Assembly (NCBI GenBank): GCA_040877285.1
Contig: JBBDNZ010000072.1
Span: 1-5,351 of the forward strand
Direction of reading: 5' to 3'
Source: CANKHA01 sp040877285
Lineage (GTDB): Bacteria; Pseudomonadota; Alphaproteobacteria; Rhizobiales; Xanthobacteraceae
Length of the DNA stretch: 5,351 nt
Shown here: positions 1 through 4,567 of the stretch, piece after piece
Layout: each line of letters starts with the position of its first letter
Position numbering within the stretch: position 1 is the stretch's first letter
The notes under the pieces: model-generated
Seen by the model: only the letters and a program-made list of their open reading frames with translations
Told to the model about the DNA's origin: nothing
The model's database searches: none
Position numbers and translations under genes: made by a program

Positions 1-150
1 AGAGCGTTTTCAAGCGAAGTGGAATCCGGTTCGCGTAAAGAAAACGCGCTATGTTAAAGAGTTGGAACGCGTACGCAGATAAGTTTACGCAATCTGCGCA
101 AGTTTGATTGCGTTCCGCAAAACCGGTATCCACTTTTGCTGAATGCGTTC
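1..150. repeat. Intergenic inverted-repeat element, Rhizobiales type
   Basis: Two related segments face each other. AAGTGGAATCCGGTT at 17-31 matches the reverse complement of AACCGGTATCCACTT at 121-135 in 13 of 15 positions, and the flanks (4-11 and about 142-149) are also alike. Two further stems lie between them: GGAACGC 64-70 with GCGTTCC 110-116, and CGCAGAT 74-80 with ATCTGCG 92-98. The left arm can also form its own hairpin, GCGTTTTC 4-11 with GAAAACGC 40-47. From memory, segments of the form GCGAAGTGGA-ACCGGTT are dispersed between genes in Bradyrhizobium-like genomes. No open frame or coding signal is seen here. The element is probably a degenerate copy of that family, but the family assignment is recalled, not searched. 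Confidence 0.6.
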
Positions 151-183
151 TGGTGCGAGGGCGTGAGTTGGCAGCGCGTTGAG

Positions 184-229
184 CGATCGCGACGCCGGAA
201 GTGATCCGGCGGAGCGGTCGGAGTTTTTT
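184..229 (+). terminator. Terminator-like hairpin with T6 tract upstream of greA
   Basis: CGATCG 184-189 pairs with CGGTCG 215-220 (one G-U), followed by a 3x3 internal loop, then CGCCGGA 193-199 with TCCGGCG 205-211 around the loop AGTGA. After GAG, six T residues lie at 224-229. This is the form of an intrinsic terminator on the plus strand. It could end transcription from a gene left of the window (carB precedes greA in many relatives) or lie inside the greA leader and attenuate it. The 3-base gap before the T tract and the internal loop make it imperfect. Confidence 0.45.
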
Positions 230-250
230 GCTTTGCCGCTTGTAAATGGG

Positions 251-272
251 CTCCCGCGAAAGATCGCGGGAG
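251..272 (+). promoter_or_regulatory. Hairpin in the greA leader
   Basis: CTCCCGCG 251-258 and CGCGGGAG 265-272 form a perfect 8-bp stem with loop AAAGAT, followed by TTATTG. The tail is too poor in T to be a clear terminator. The 3' arm contains GGGAG (268-272), which would be the Shine-Dalgarno sequence of an in-frame upstream ATG at 280, so folding would hide that site. The stem is clear; a regulatory role is inference. Confidence 0.4.
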
Positions 273-321
273 TTATTGAATGTTTGAACCTGAGGCAAGC
301 CGGCCGGAGGATAGACGATTG

Positions 322-795
322 ATGGAAAAGATTCCAATGACGGCCGCGGGCTATGCGGTGCTCATGAAGGAACTCAAGCACCGCCAGCAGGTCGAGCGGC
401 CGCGCATCATCCAGCAAATCACCGACGCGCGCACGCACGGCGATCTCTCGGAGAATGCCGAGTATCACGCCGCCAAGGAAGCGCAGTCGCACAACGAGGG
501 CCGCATCGCCGAGCTTGAGGACAGGCTCGCGCGCGCCGACGTGATCGACGTTTCCAAACTGTCCGGCGAAACCATTAAGTTCGGCGCGACGGTGACATTG
601 ATCGACGAGGACACCGATAAAAAGCAGGTCTGGCAGATCGTGGGTGAGCCCGAGGCCGACGCCAAATCCGGCAGAATTTCCATCACCTCGCCGCTCGCGC
701 GCGCGCTCATCGGCAAGGCCAAGGGCGCGCAGGTCGAGGTGGTGACGCCGAGCGGCGCCAAGGCCTACGAGGTGAAGAAAGTGGAGTGGCGCTAA
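322..795 (+). CDS. greA: Transcription elongation factor GreA
   Basis: GreA binds in the secondary channel of RNA polymerase and stimulates cleavage of the nascent RNA 3' end, rescuing backtracked complexes. The 157-residue product has the usual length and order: an N-terminal antiparallel coiled coil (about 1-75) and a C-terminal FKBP-like domain (about 80-157). The tip motif GDLSENAEY (40-48) carries the acidic residues D41 and E44 that help hold the catalytic magnesium. The C-terminal signature SPLARALIGKAKGA is present. I chose ATG 322 because MEKIPMT matches rhizobial GreA N-termini and GGAGG lies at 306-310, although the spacing of 11 is long. An in-frame ATG at 280, with GGGAG at 268-272, would add 14 residues. 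The family assignment is very secure; the start is less so. The next gene on the strand, doxX-like, begins 40 bases downstream. Confidence 0.97.
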   Translation: MEKIPMTAAGYAVLMKELKHRQQVERPRIIQQITDARTHGDLSENAEYHAAKEAQSHNEGRIAELEDRLARADVIDVSKLSGETIKFGATVTLIDEDTDKKQVWQIVGEPEADAKSGRISITSPLARALIGKAKGAQVEVVTPSGAKAYEVKKVEWR

Positions 796-835
796 GGCGC
801 GGCCGCGCGTCTTTCGCAAGGACTCTTGGGGGCGC

Positions 836-1234
836 ATGAATCAGGGATTTTTCGCCGACTGGTCGCCGCGCGTACTTAGCCTGTTGCGCCTCATGGCGGG
901 ATTGGTGCTACTGCAATACGGCACCGCCAAGCTGCTTGGATTTCCCGCCGTCCCGATGTTCGCGGAAATCCAGCTCTTTTCGCTCTACGGCAGCGCCGGC
1001 CTGTTGGAACTGGTCGGCGGCAGCCTGCTGGTGCTCGGGCTGTTCACGCGGCCGGCGGCTTTCATTCTTTCCGGCGAGATGGCGGCCGCCTATTTCATCG
1101 GTCACGCGCCCAAGGGCTTTATTCCCTTGCTCAACGGCGGCAACGAAGCGGTGCTGTTCTGCTTTGTATTTCTTTATCTTGCCGCCGCTGGCGGAGGCAC
1201 CTGGAGCGTGGATGCGGTGAGGCAGCGCGGATGA
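836..1234 (+). CDS. DoxX family inner-membrane protein
   Basis: This 132-residue protein has four likely membrane helices (about 13-34, 53-70, 73-90 and 103-119) and the conserved spacing of the DoxX family. Visible landmarks are R18 and the G29-x2-K32 end of helix 1, E58-x2-GG at 61-62, the TR pair at 71-72 after helix 2, N100-GG-N-E104 before helix 4, and S124-x-D126 near the C-terminus. DoxX proteins are small inner-membrane proteins. Some relatives take part in thiosulfate oxidation or in redox complexes, but most, like this one, have no assigned substrate. The ATG at 836 follows the G-run GGGGG at 828-832; AAGGA at 818-822 is the other possible ribosome site. The 40-base gap from greA allows cotranscription. 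No signal peptide is needed, since helix 1 can act as the membrane anchor. Confidence 0.88.
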   Translation: MNQGFFADWSPRVLSLLRLMAGLVLLQYGTAKLLGFPAVPMFAEIQLFSLYGSAGLLELVGGSLLVLGLFTRPAAFILSGEMAAAYFIGHAPKGFIPLLNGGNEAVLFCFVFLYLAAAGGGTWSVDAVRQRG

Positions 1235-1265
1235 CGACGAAGCTGACGTAGCCCTTCTTTCCGGC

Positions 1266-1278
1266 CGCACGAAGTGCG
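1266..1278. repeat. Small hairpin after the DoxX gene
   Basis: CGCAC 1266-1270 and GTGCG 1274-1278 form a 5-bp stem closed by the tri-loop GAA. It sits 31 bases past the doxX stop codon and has no T tract. It may be part of a degenerate intergenic repeat or simply chance in GC-rich DNA. Confidence 0.25.
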
Positions 1279-1317
1279 AACCCGGCGTCCAAACTCACAG
1301 ATTGCGCTTTATTTCTT

Positions 1318-1348
1318 CGTCATGGCCGGGACAAGCCCGGCCATGACG
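1318..1348. repeat. 13-bp palindromic intergenic repeat between convergent genes
   Basis: CGTCATGGCCGGG (1318-1330) and CCCGGCCATGACG (1336-1348) are perfect reverse complements around the loop ACAAG. From memory, CGTCATGGCCGGG-type palindromes are very common between genes in Bradyrhizobium and relatives, so this is best read as one copy of a dispersed palindromic unit. It lies between the 3' ends of the DoxX gene and the VOC gene. It could stop or stabilise both transcripts, but neither side carries a convincing T tract in the sense a terminator needs. Confidence 0.6.
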
Positions 1349-1382
1349 TCTCTGAATTACATCCGCGCCCCGGTATGACCGC

Positions 1383-1892
1383 TTAAAGTTTTCCGCTACG
1401 CCGGTGGTAGCGGCCCTCATGGGGCGGCGCGCTCACGTCGCCGACGCCCTGAAAATCGATGAACTCGACGGTGTTGCCGTCGGGATCGTGAAAATACAAA
1501 TGCCGTCCGGTGAAACTGCGGTGGCCCTTGTCCTCGTAGAGCAGCACCTCGACGCCGTTTGCTTCCAGATGCGCCACCGCGGCATCGAAATCCTCTCCCT
1601 GAACCAAGAAGGCGTGATGGATCAGGATTTCGCGCCCCCGATTTGGCGGAACGTGCTCATGGGCGCGGGGGCGTGACAACACAAAATACTGTTCGCCGCA
1701 GCGCATGAAAACCGTGCTGTCGTTCTGCCGCCAATAGATGGCGCCGACGATATCCTCATAGAAGCGCCGCGAACGTTCCAGGTCGCTTACGCTGATGGTG
1801 AAATGCAGGATCCCGCCCGGCTGGACCCGGCGCGGCGCGACCGGCTTAATGTTGGTGACGCCTTTCAGCGCCGGGCTTTTGAACCCGCTCAT
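1383..1892 (-). CDS. VOC superfamily (glyoxalase/dioxygenase fold) protein
   Basis: The 169-residue protein has the paired beta-alpha-beta modules of the vicinal oxygen chelate fold. Module 1 opens with LHFTISVSDLERSRRFYED (29-47). Module 2 starts at HHAFLVQGEDFDAAVAHLE (92-110) and ends with the classic HDPDGNTVEFID (135-146). Likely metal ligands are H30, H92 or H93, and E143, the His-His-Glu arrangement shared by glyoxalase I, extradiol dioxygenases and thiol transferases such as FosA. The substrate cannot be read from sequence. I chose ATG 1892 because GGAGG (complement of 1900-1904) sits 7 bases upstream and the ATG overlaps the lrp stop as ATGA, so the two genes are probably translationally coupled. 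The frame stays open upstream into lrp, but that part is out-of-frame lrp sequence. The first 25 residues and the basic tail after 148 lie outside the fold. Confidence 0.88.
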   Translation of the reverse strand: MSGFKSPALKGVTNIKPVAPRRVQPGGILHFTISVSDLERSRRFYEDIVGAIYWRQNDSTVFMRCGEQYFVLSRPRAHEHVPPNRGREILIHHAFLVQGEDFDAAVAHLEANGVEVLLYEDKGHRSFTGRHLYFHDPDGNTVEFIDFQGVGDVSAPPHEGRYHRRSGKL

Positions 1893-2362
1893 GGATTGAC
1901 CTCCAGCGGCACCATCGGCGCGTCCTTGGAATTGCGCAGCGTCAGCGAGGTCTTCACGTTGCGCACGTTCGGCGCGGCGGTCAACTCGGCGACGAAGGCT
2001 TGAAAGGTTTTCAGATCCGGCGCCACGCATTTGAGGATGAAATCGATCTCGCCGGAAAGCATCCAGCATTCGCGCACCAAGGACTGCGCCTGAACGAATT
2101 TTTCGAAGGCCGAGAGATCGGCCTCGGCCTGGCTCGATAAATGCACCATAGCGAAGACGGCGACCTCGAAGCCCAAAAGCTTTTCGTCGAGCAGGGCGCG
2201 GTAGCCCTTGATGTAGCCGGCTTCTTCCAGCGCGCGCACGCGGCGCAGACAAGGCGGCGCGGAAATGCCGACCCGGCGCGCCAGCTCCACGTTGGTGATG
2301 CGGCCGCCGGCCTGAAGCTCGGTCAGGATTTTGCGGTCGATGCTGTCGAGACGGCGGGTCAC
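1889..2362 (-). CDS. Lrp/AsnC family transcriptional regulator
   Basis: This is a full-length (157 residues) member of the feast/famine regulators, which form dimers and octamers and bind DNA in response to amino acids. The N-terminal winged helix-turn-helix domain covers about 5-60: LDSIDRKILTELQ (5-17) leads into the helix-turn-helix, with the recognition helix around 33-45 (ISAPPCLRRVRAL). The ligand-binding RAM domain spans about 65-150 and includes the conserved G104-x2-D107 motif (SGEIDFILK). The start is GTG, not ATG: AGGGAG (complement of 2369-2374) lies 6 bases before it and the family N-terminus fits. It overlaps the VOC gene by 4 bases and is divergent from trxB. A 17-bp dyad at 2434-2450 is a candidate self-regulatory operator. 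The effector and targets are unknown, so I give no symbol. Confidence 0.95.
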   Translation of the reverse strand: MTRRLDSIDRKILTELQAGGRITNVELARRVGISAPPCLRRVRALEEAGYIKGYRALLDEKLLGFEVAVFAMVHLSSQAEADLSAFEKFVQAQSLVRECWMLSGEIDFILKCVAPDLKTFQAFVAELTAAPNVRNVKTSLTLRNSKDAPMVPLEVNP

Positions 2363-2380
2363 CCGAAACTCCCTGTTCGC

Positions 2381-2395
2381 TCCCCGGAAAGGGGA
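2381..2395 (-). promoter_or_regulatory. Small hairpin in the lrp leader
   Basis: TCCCC 2381-2385 and GGGGA 2391-2395 form a 5-bp stem with a 5-base loop, directly upstream of the lrp ribosome site (2369-2374). It would lie in the lrp 5' untranslated region. It is short, and a role is not shown. Confidence 0.2.
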
Positions 2396-2433
2396 CGGCG
2401 CGGCCCGTGATCCATAGCGCGAAACGGCGGCTT

Positions 2434-2450
2434 GCGAAATATTATTGCGC
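2434..2450. promoter_or_regulatory. Candidate Lrp/AsnC operator (AT-rich dyad)
   Basis: GCGAAATATTATTGCGC is a 17-bp near-perfect dyad: 14 of the 16 paired positions are symmetric about the central base 2442. Its AT core stands out in GC-rich surroundings. Lrp/AsnC proteins typically bind imperfect AT-rich palindromes of about 15-17 bp near their own promoters. The site is 72 bases from the lrp start codon and 126 bases from the trxB start codon. Operator function is inferred from form and place. Confidence 0.5.
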
Positions 2451-2484
2451 GGCGGCGTCGAGCGTCCCCGCCGGGTTGCGCGCC

Positions 2485-2512
2485 TTGCATAGCTTCAGGG
2501 AAGGCTTAGATT
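2485..2512 (+). promoter_or_regulatory. Weak candidate sigma-70-type promoter for trxB
   Basis: TTGCAT (2485-2490) and TAGATT (2507-2512) are separated by 16 bases and each matches the consensus in 4 of 6 positions. A start about 7 bases past the -10 box would fall near 2519-2520, just where the leader inverted repeat begins. Alphaproteobacterial promoters are loose and this could be chance. Confidence 0.3.
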
Positions 2513-2518
2513 GCTGGG

Positions 2519-2578
2519 CATGAAAGGGGCTATTTGCCCCTTCTTGCGCCCCACGGAGCCGTCAGGACCCCTTTCATG
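2519..2578 (+). promoter_or_regulatory. trxB leader with two mutually exclusive hairpins, one hiding the start codon
   Basis: CATGAAAGGGG (2519-2529) is the exact reverse complement of CCCCTTTCATG (2568-2578), which ends in the trxB ATG (2576-2578). This 11-bp pairing would close off the start codon and leave the AGGA ribosome site (2564-2567) at the loop edge. The same G-run can instead pair locally: AAGGGGC 2524-2530 with GCCCCTT 2536-2542, loop TATTT. The two structures share 2524-2529 and cannot coexist. I match no known riboswitch class. The pairings are visible; a switch is inference. Confidence 0.45.
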
Positions 2579-3544
2579 GCCACCACCCGCGCCAAGGTCG
2601 TCATCATCGGCTCCGGCCCGGCGGGCTATACGGCGGCGATCTATGCCGCCCGCGCCATGCTGGAGCCCATCCTCATTCAGGGCATCCAGCCCGGCGGCCA
2701 GCTCACCATCACCACCGACGTGGAGAACTATCCCGGCTTCGCCGACGTCATCCAGGGTCCCTGGCTGATGGAGCAAATGCAGAAGCAGGCGGAGCATGTG
2801 GGCACCCGGCTGGTCGCCGACCATGTCAATAAGGTGGATCTCTCGCGCCGGCCGTTCCGGCTGGAAACCGATTCCGGCGAGGTCTATCTCGCCGATGCGC
2901 TCATTCTCGCCACCGGCGCCCAGGCACGCTGGCTCGAGATCGCCTCGGAGCAGAAATACAAGGGCTACGGCGTCTCCGCCTGCGCCACCTGCGACGGTTT
3001 CTTCTACCGCAACAAAGAAGTGGTGGTGATCGGCGGCGGCAATACGGCGGTGGAGGAAGCGCTGTTCCTCACCAACTTCGCCTCGAAGGTCACGGTCGTG
3101 CACCGCCGCGACAGTTTTCGCGCGGAGAAGATCTTGCAGGACCGGCTGGCCAAGAATGCGAAGATCGACGTGATCTGGGATACCGTGCTTGAGGACGTGG
3201 CGGGCGGTGAAAATCCGCTGAAAGTGACAGGCGTGAAGCTGCGCCATGTGAAGACCGGCGCAATCACGGAAAAGAAAGTGGACGGCGTGTTCATCGCCAT
3301 CGGTCACAGCCCCGCTACCGAGCTGGTGGCGGGACAGCTCAAATTGAAGCCCTCCGGCTATGTGGAGACGGCGCCTTTTTCCACGGCAACCTCGGTGTCC
3401 GGCGTTTTCGCCGCCGGCGACGTGACCGACGATATCTACCGGCAAGCGGTCACCGCCGCCGGCCAAGGCTGCATGGCCGCGATCGAGACGGAAAAATTTC
3501 TTGCCGCGCACGGCGAAGCAGAGTCGGCGGTGGCGGCGGAGTAA
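2576..3544 (+). CDS. trxB: Thioredoxin reductase (NADPH)
   Basis: This cytoplasmic FAD flavoenzyme passes electrons from NADPH to thioredoxin. The 322-residue length is typical of the low-molecular-weight bacterial type. The FAD-binding motif GSGPAG is at 12-17, GGQLTITTDVENYPGF at 40-55, and ATG at 112-114. The redox-active pair is C136-A-T-C139, followed by D140, as in the E. coli enzyme. The NADPH site shows GGGNTAVEEA (153-162) and the HRRDSFR stretch (176-182), whose arginines contact the NADPH phosphate. The C-terminal FAD motif GVFAAGDVTD is at 276-285, then RQAVTAAGQGCMAA. I chose ATG 2576 because AGGA (2564-2567) lies 8 bases upstream and the N-terminus MATTRAKVVIIGSG fits the family. 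A TTG at 2534 would add 14 residues and has little support. It is divergent from lrp, 69 bases from the LysR gene, and probably cotranscribed with the latter. Confidence 0.97.
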   Translation: MATTRAKVVIIGSGPAGYTAAIYAARAMLEPILIQGIQPGGQLTITTDVENYPGFADVIQGPWLMEQMQKQAEHVGTRLVADHVNKVDLSRRPFRLETDSGEVYLADALILATGAQARWLEIASEQKYKGYGVSACATCDGFFYRNKEVVVIGGGNTAVEEALFLTNFASKVTVVHRRDSFRAEKILQDRLAKNAKIDVIWDTVLEDVAGGENPLKVTGVKLRHVKTGAITEKKVDGVFIAIGHSPATELVAGQLKLKPSGYVETAPFSTATSVSGVFAAGDVTDDIYRQAVTAAGQGCMAAIETEKFLAAHGEAESAVAAE

Positions 3545-3557
3545 TGAGCTTTCCCAA

Positions 3558-3579
3558 CCCTTCCGGATCGCGGGAAGGG
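3558..3579 (+). repeat. Hairpin between trxB and the LysR gene
   Basis: CCCTTCC 3558-3564 and GGAAGGG 3573-3579 form a 7-bp stem with an 8-base loop in the 69-base gap. An A-rich stretch, not a T tract, follows, so this is not a standard intrinsic terminator. It may protect or process the trxB message within an operon. Confidence 0.35.
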
Positions 3580-3613
3580 AAGAAAATAAGCGACGGGCGG
3601 AAACGCAGGGCAG

Positions 3614-4501
3614 ATGGACTGGGACAAGCTCAAAGTATTTCACGCCGCGGCGGAGGCCGGCAGCTTCACTCACGCGGGCGAGCATCTGGGACTCTCGCAG
3701 TCGGCGGTATCGCGCCAGGTGAGCGCGCTGGAGCAGGAACTGGGCGTGGCGCTGTTTCACCGTCACGCCCGCGGCCTCATTCTCACCGAGCAAGGCGACG
3801 TACTCTATCGCACCGCCCACGACGTTTTCATGAAATTGGAAGCGGCGCGCGCCAAGCTCACCGACAGCCGCGAGCGGCCGCACGGCGACCTCAAAGTGAC
3901 CACCACCGCAGGCATCGGCATTAATTGGCTGACACCCCGGCTCGGCGAATTCATCGAACTCTATCCCGACATCCATCTCACGATCATCGTGACCGACGAA
4001 GAACTCGATCTTTCCATGCGCGAAGCGGACGTCGCCATCCGCCTGCGGCAGCCGCAGCAGCCGGATCTCATTCAGCGCAAGCTTTTTTCGGTGCGCTTCC
4101 ATGCCTATGCCTCGCCGGCATATCTCAAGCGGAAAGGCTCCCCGCGCTCGGTGGACGAGCTCGATGCACACAATATTCTGCTGCTCGGCGGCAATGCTCC
4201 GGCGCATCTACAGAACCGCACCTGGCTCATTACGGTGGGCCGCGAGGGCAAATCGCCCCGCACGCCGATCTTGATCATCAACAACGTGCTCGGCGTGCTG
4301 CGCGCCTGCCAGCAGGGCCTCGGCATCGCCATGCTGCCGGACTATCTGGTGGAGGACAGCGGGCTGGTGCAGCTCTTCGCCGATTCGGAATCGATCGCGC
4401 TCGACGCTTATTTCGTCTATCCGGAAGAATTGAAGACGGTCGCGCGCGTGCAGGTGTTCCGCGACTTCCTGGTCGCCAACGCGCAGCGCTGGCGCTTCTG
4501 A
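3614..4501 (+). CDS. LysR-type transcriptional regulator, LsrB/VtlR-like
   Basis: A 295-residue LysR regulator. The N-terminal winged helix-turn-helix (1-60) is typical: LKVFHAAAEAGSFTHAGEHL (6-25), LSQSAVSRQVSALEQELGV (27-45), then LFHRHARGLILTEQGDVLY. A linker helix covers about 65-90. The periplasmic-binding-protein-like effector domain runs from GDLKVTTTAGIGINWL (91-106) to the end, and GLGIAMLPDYLV (235-246) closes the second subdomain. In Sinorhizobium meliloti the LysR gene just after trxB is lsrB, and the Brucella/Agrobacterium orthologue is VtlR; the same position and architecture make orthology likely. From memory, those act in oxidative-stress control, surface polysaccharide synthesis, small-RNA control and host infection. 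This copy has a single cysteine, C232. ATG 3614 has only a weak ribosome site (AGGG at 3607-3610, very close). Family assignment is certain, orthology probable. Confidence 0.93.
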   Translation: MDWDKLKVFHAAAEAGSFTHAGEHLGLSQSAVSRQVSALEQELGVALFHRHARGLILTEQGDVLYRTAHDVFMKLEAARAKLTDSRERPHGDLKVTTTAGIGINWLTPRLGEFIELYPDIHLTIIVTDEELDLSMREADVAIRLRQPQQPDLIQRKLFSVRFHAYASPAYLKRKGSPRSVDELDAHNILLLGGNAPAHLQNRTWLITVGREGKSPRTPILIINNVLGVLRACQQGLGIAMLPDYLVEDSGLVQLFADSESIALDAYFVYPEELKTVARVQVFRDFLVANAQRWRF

Positions 4502-4507
4502 TCGCGC

Positions 4508-4535
4508 CTCCCTCGCGCGCCCCGCGCGCGGGGAG
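4508..4535. repeat. GC-rich hairpin between convergent genes
   Basis: CTCCC 4508-4512 pairs with GGGAG 4531-4535. After a bulged T4513, CGCGCG 4514-4519 pairs with CGCGCG 4525-4530 around a 5-base loop. It lies 6 bases after the LysR stop codon, between convergent genes. From memory, palindromes ending CGGGGAGAGG are frequent between genes in Bradyrhizobium-like genomes, and GAGAGG follows here at 4533-4538. Neither strand shows a T tract, so termination by this hairpin alone is doubtful. Confidence 0.45.
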
Positions 4536-4567
4536 AGGTAAAAAGTCAACGTCAGGCGGTCTTAACT

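Noticed and set aside
797..808. GCGCGGCCGCGC palindrome after greA as a terminator
   Set aside because: At most a 4-bp stem once a loop is allowed, and no proper T tract; likely chance in GC-rich DNA.
85..837. 250-codon minus-strand open frame across greA and its leader
   Set aside because: It is antisense to greA, which is certain; no domain, and it crosses the intergenic repeat and hairpins.
1231..1251. Six-codon plus-strand frame starting in the ATGA at the end of the DoxX gene
   Set aside because: Too short to support as a gene, and no conserved feature is visible.
1383..1892. Fosfomycin-resistance (FosA/FosB) identity for the VOC protein
   Set aside because: The metal-ligand pattern is shared by the whole superfamily and I see no Fos-specific set of residues I could defend; it is also longer than typical Fos proteins.
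1893..2252. Upstream extension of the VOC frame to 289 codons
   Set aside because: The added part lies inside lrp in another frame and has no VOC similarity; the GGAGG site and ATGA overlap fix the start at 1892.
2534..2575. TTG start giving trxB 14 extra residues
   Set aside because: No good ribosome site; the codons fall in the leader hairpins; ATG 2576 with AGGA 8 bases upstream fits the family N-terminus.
2511..2768. Plus-strand frame starting in the trxB leader (contains an ATG at 2520) as an upstream peptide
   Set aside because: It runs out-of-frame deep into trxB, gives a proline/serine-rich product and has no ribosome site; probably a shadow.
2495..4207. Very long open frame (570 codons) on the minus strand opposite trxB and the LysR gene
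   Set aside because: It is antisense to two secure genes; the translation is rich in H, R, G and A with no recognisable domain, as expected from the complement of GC-rich codons.
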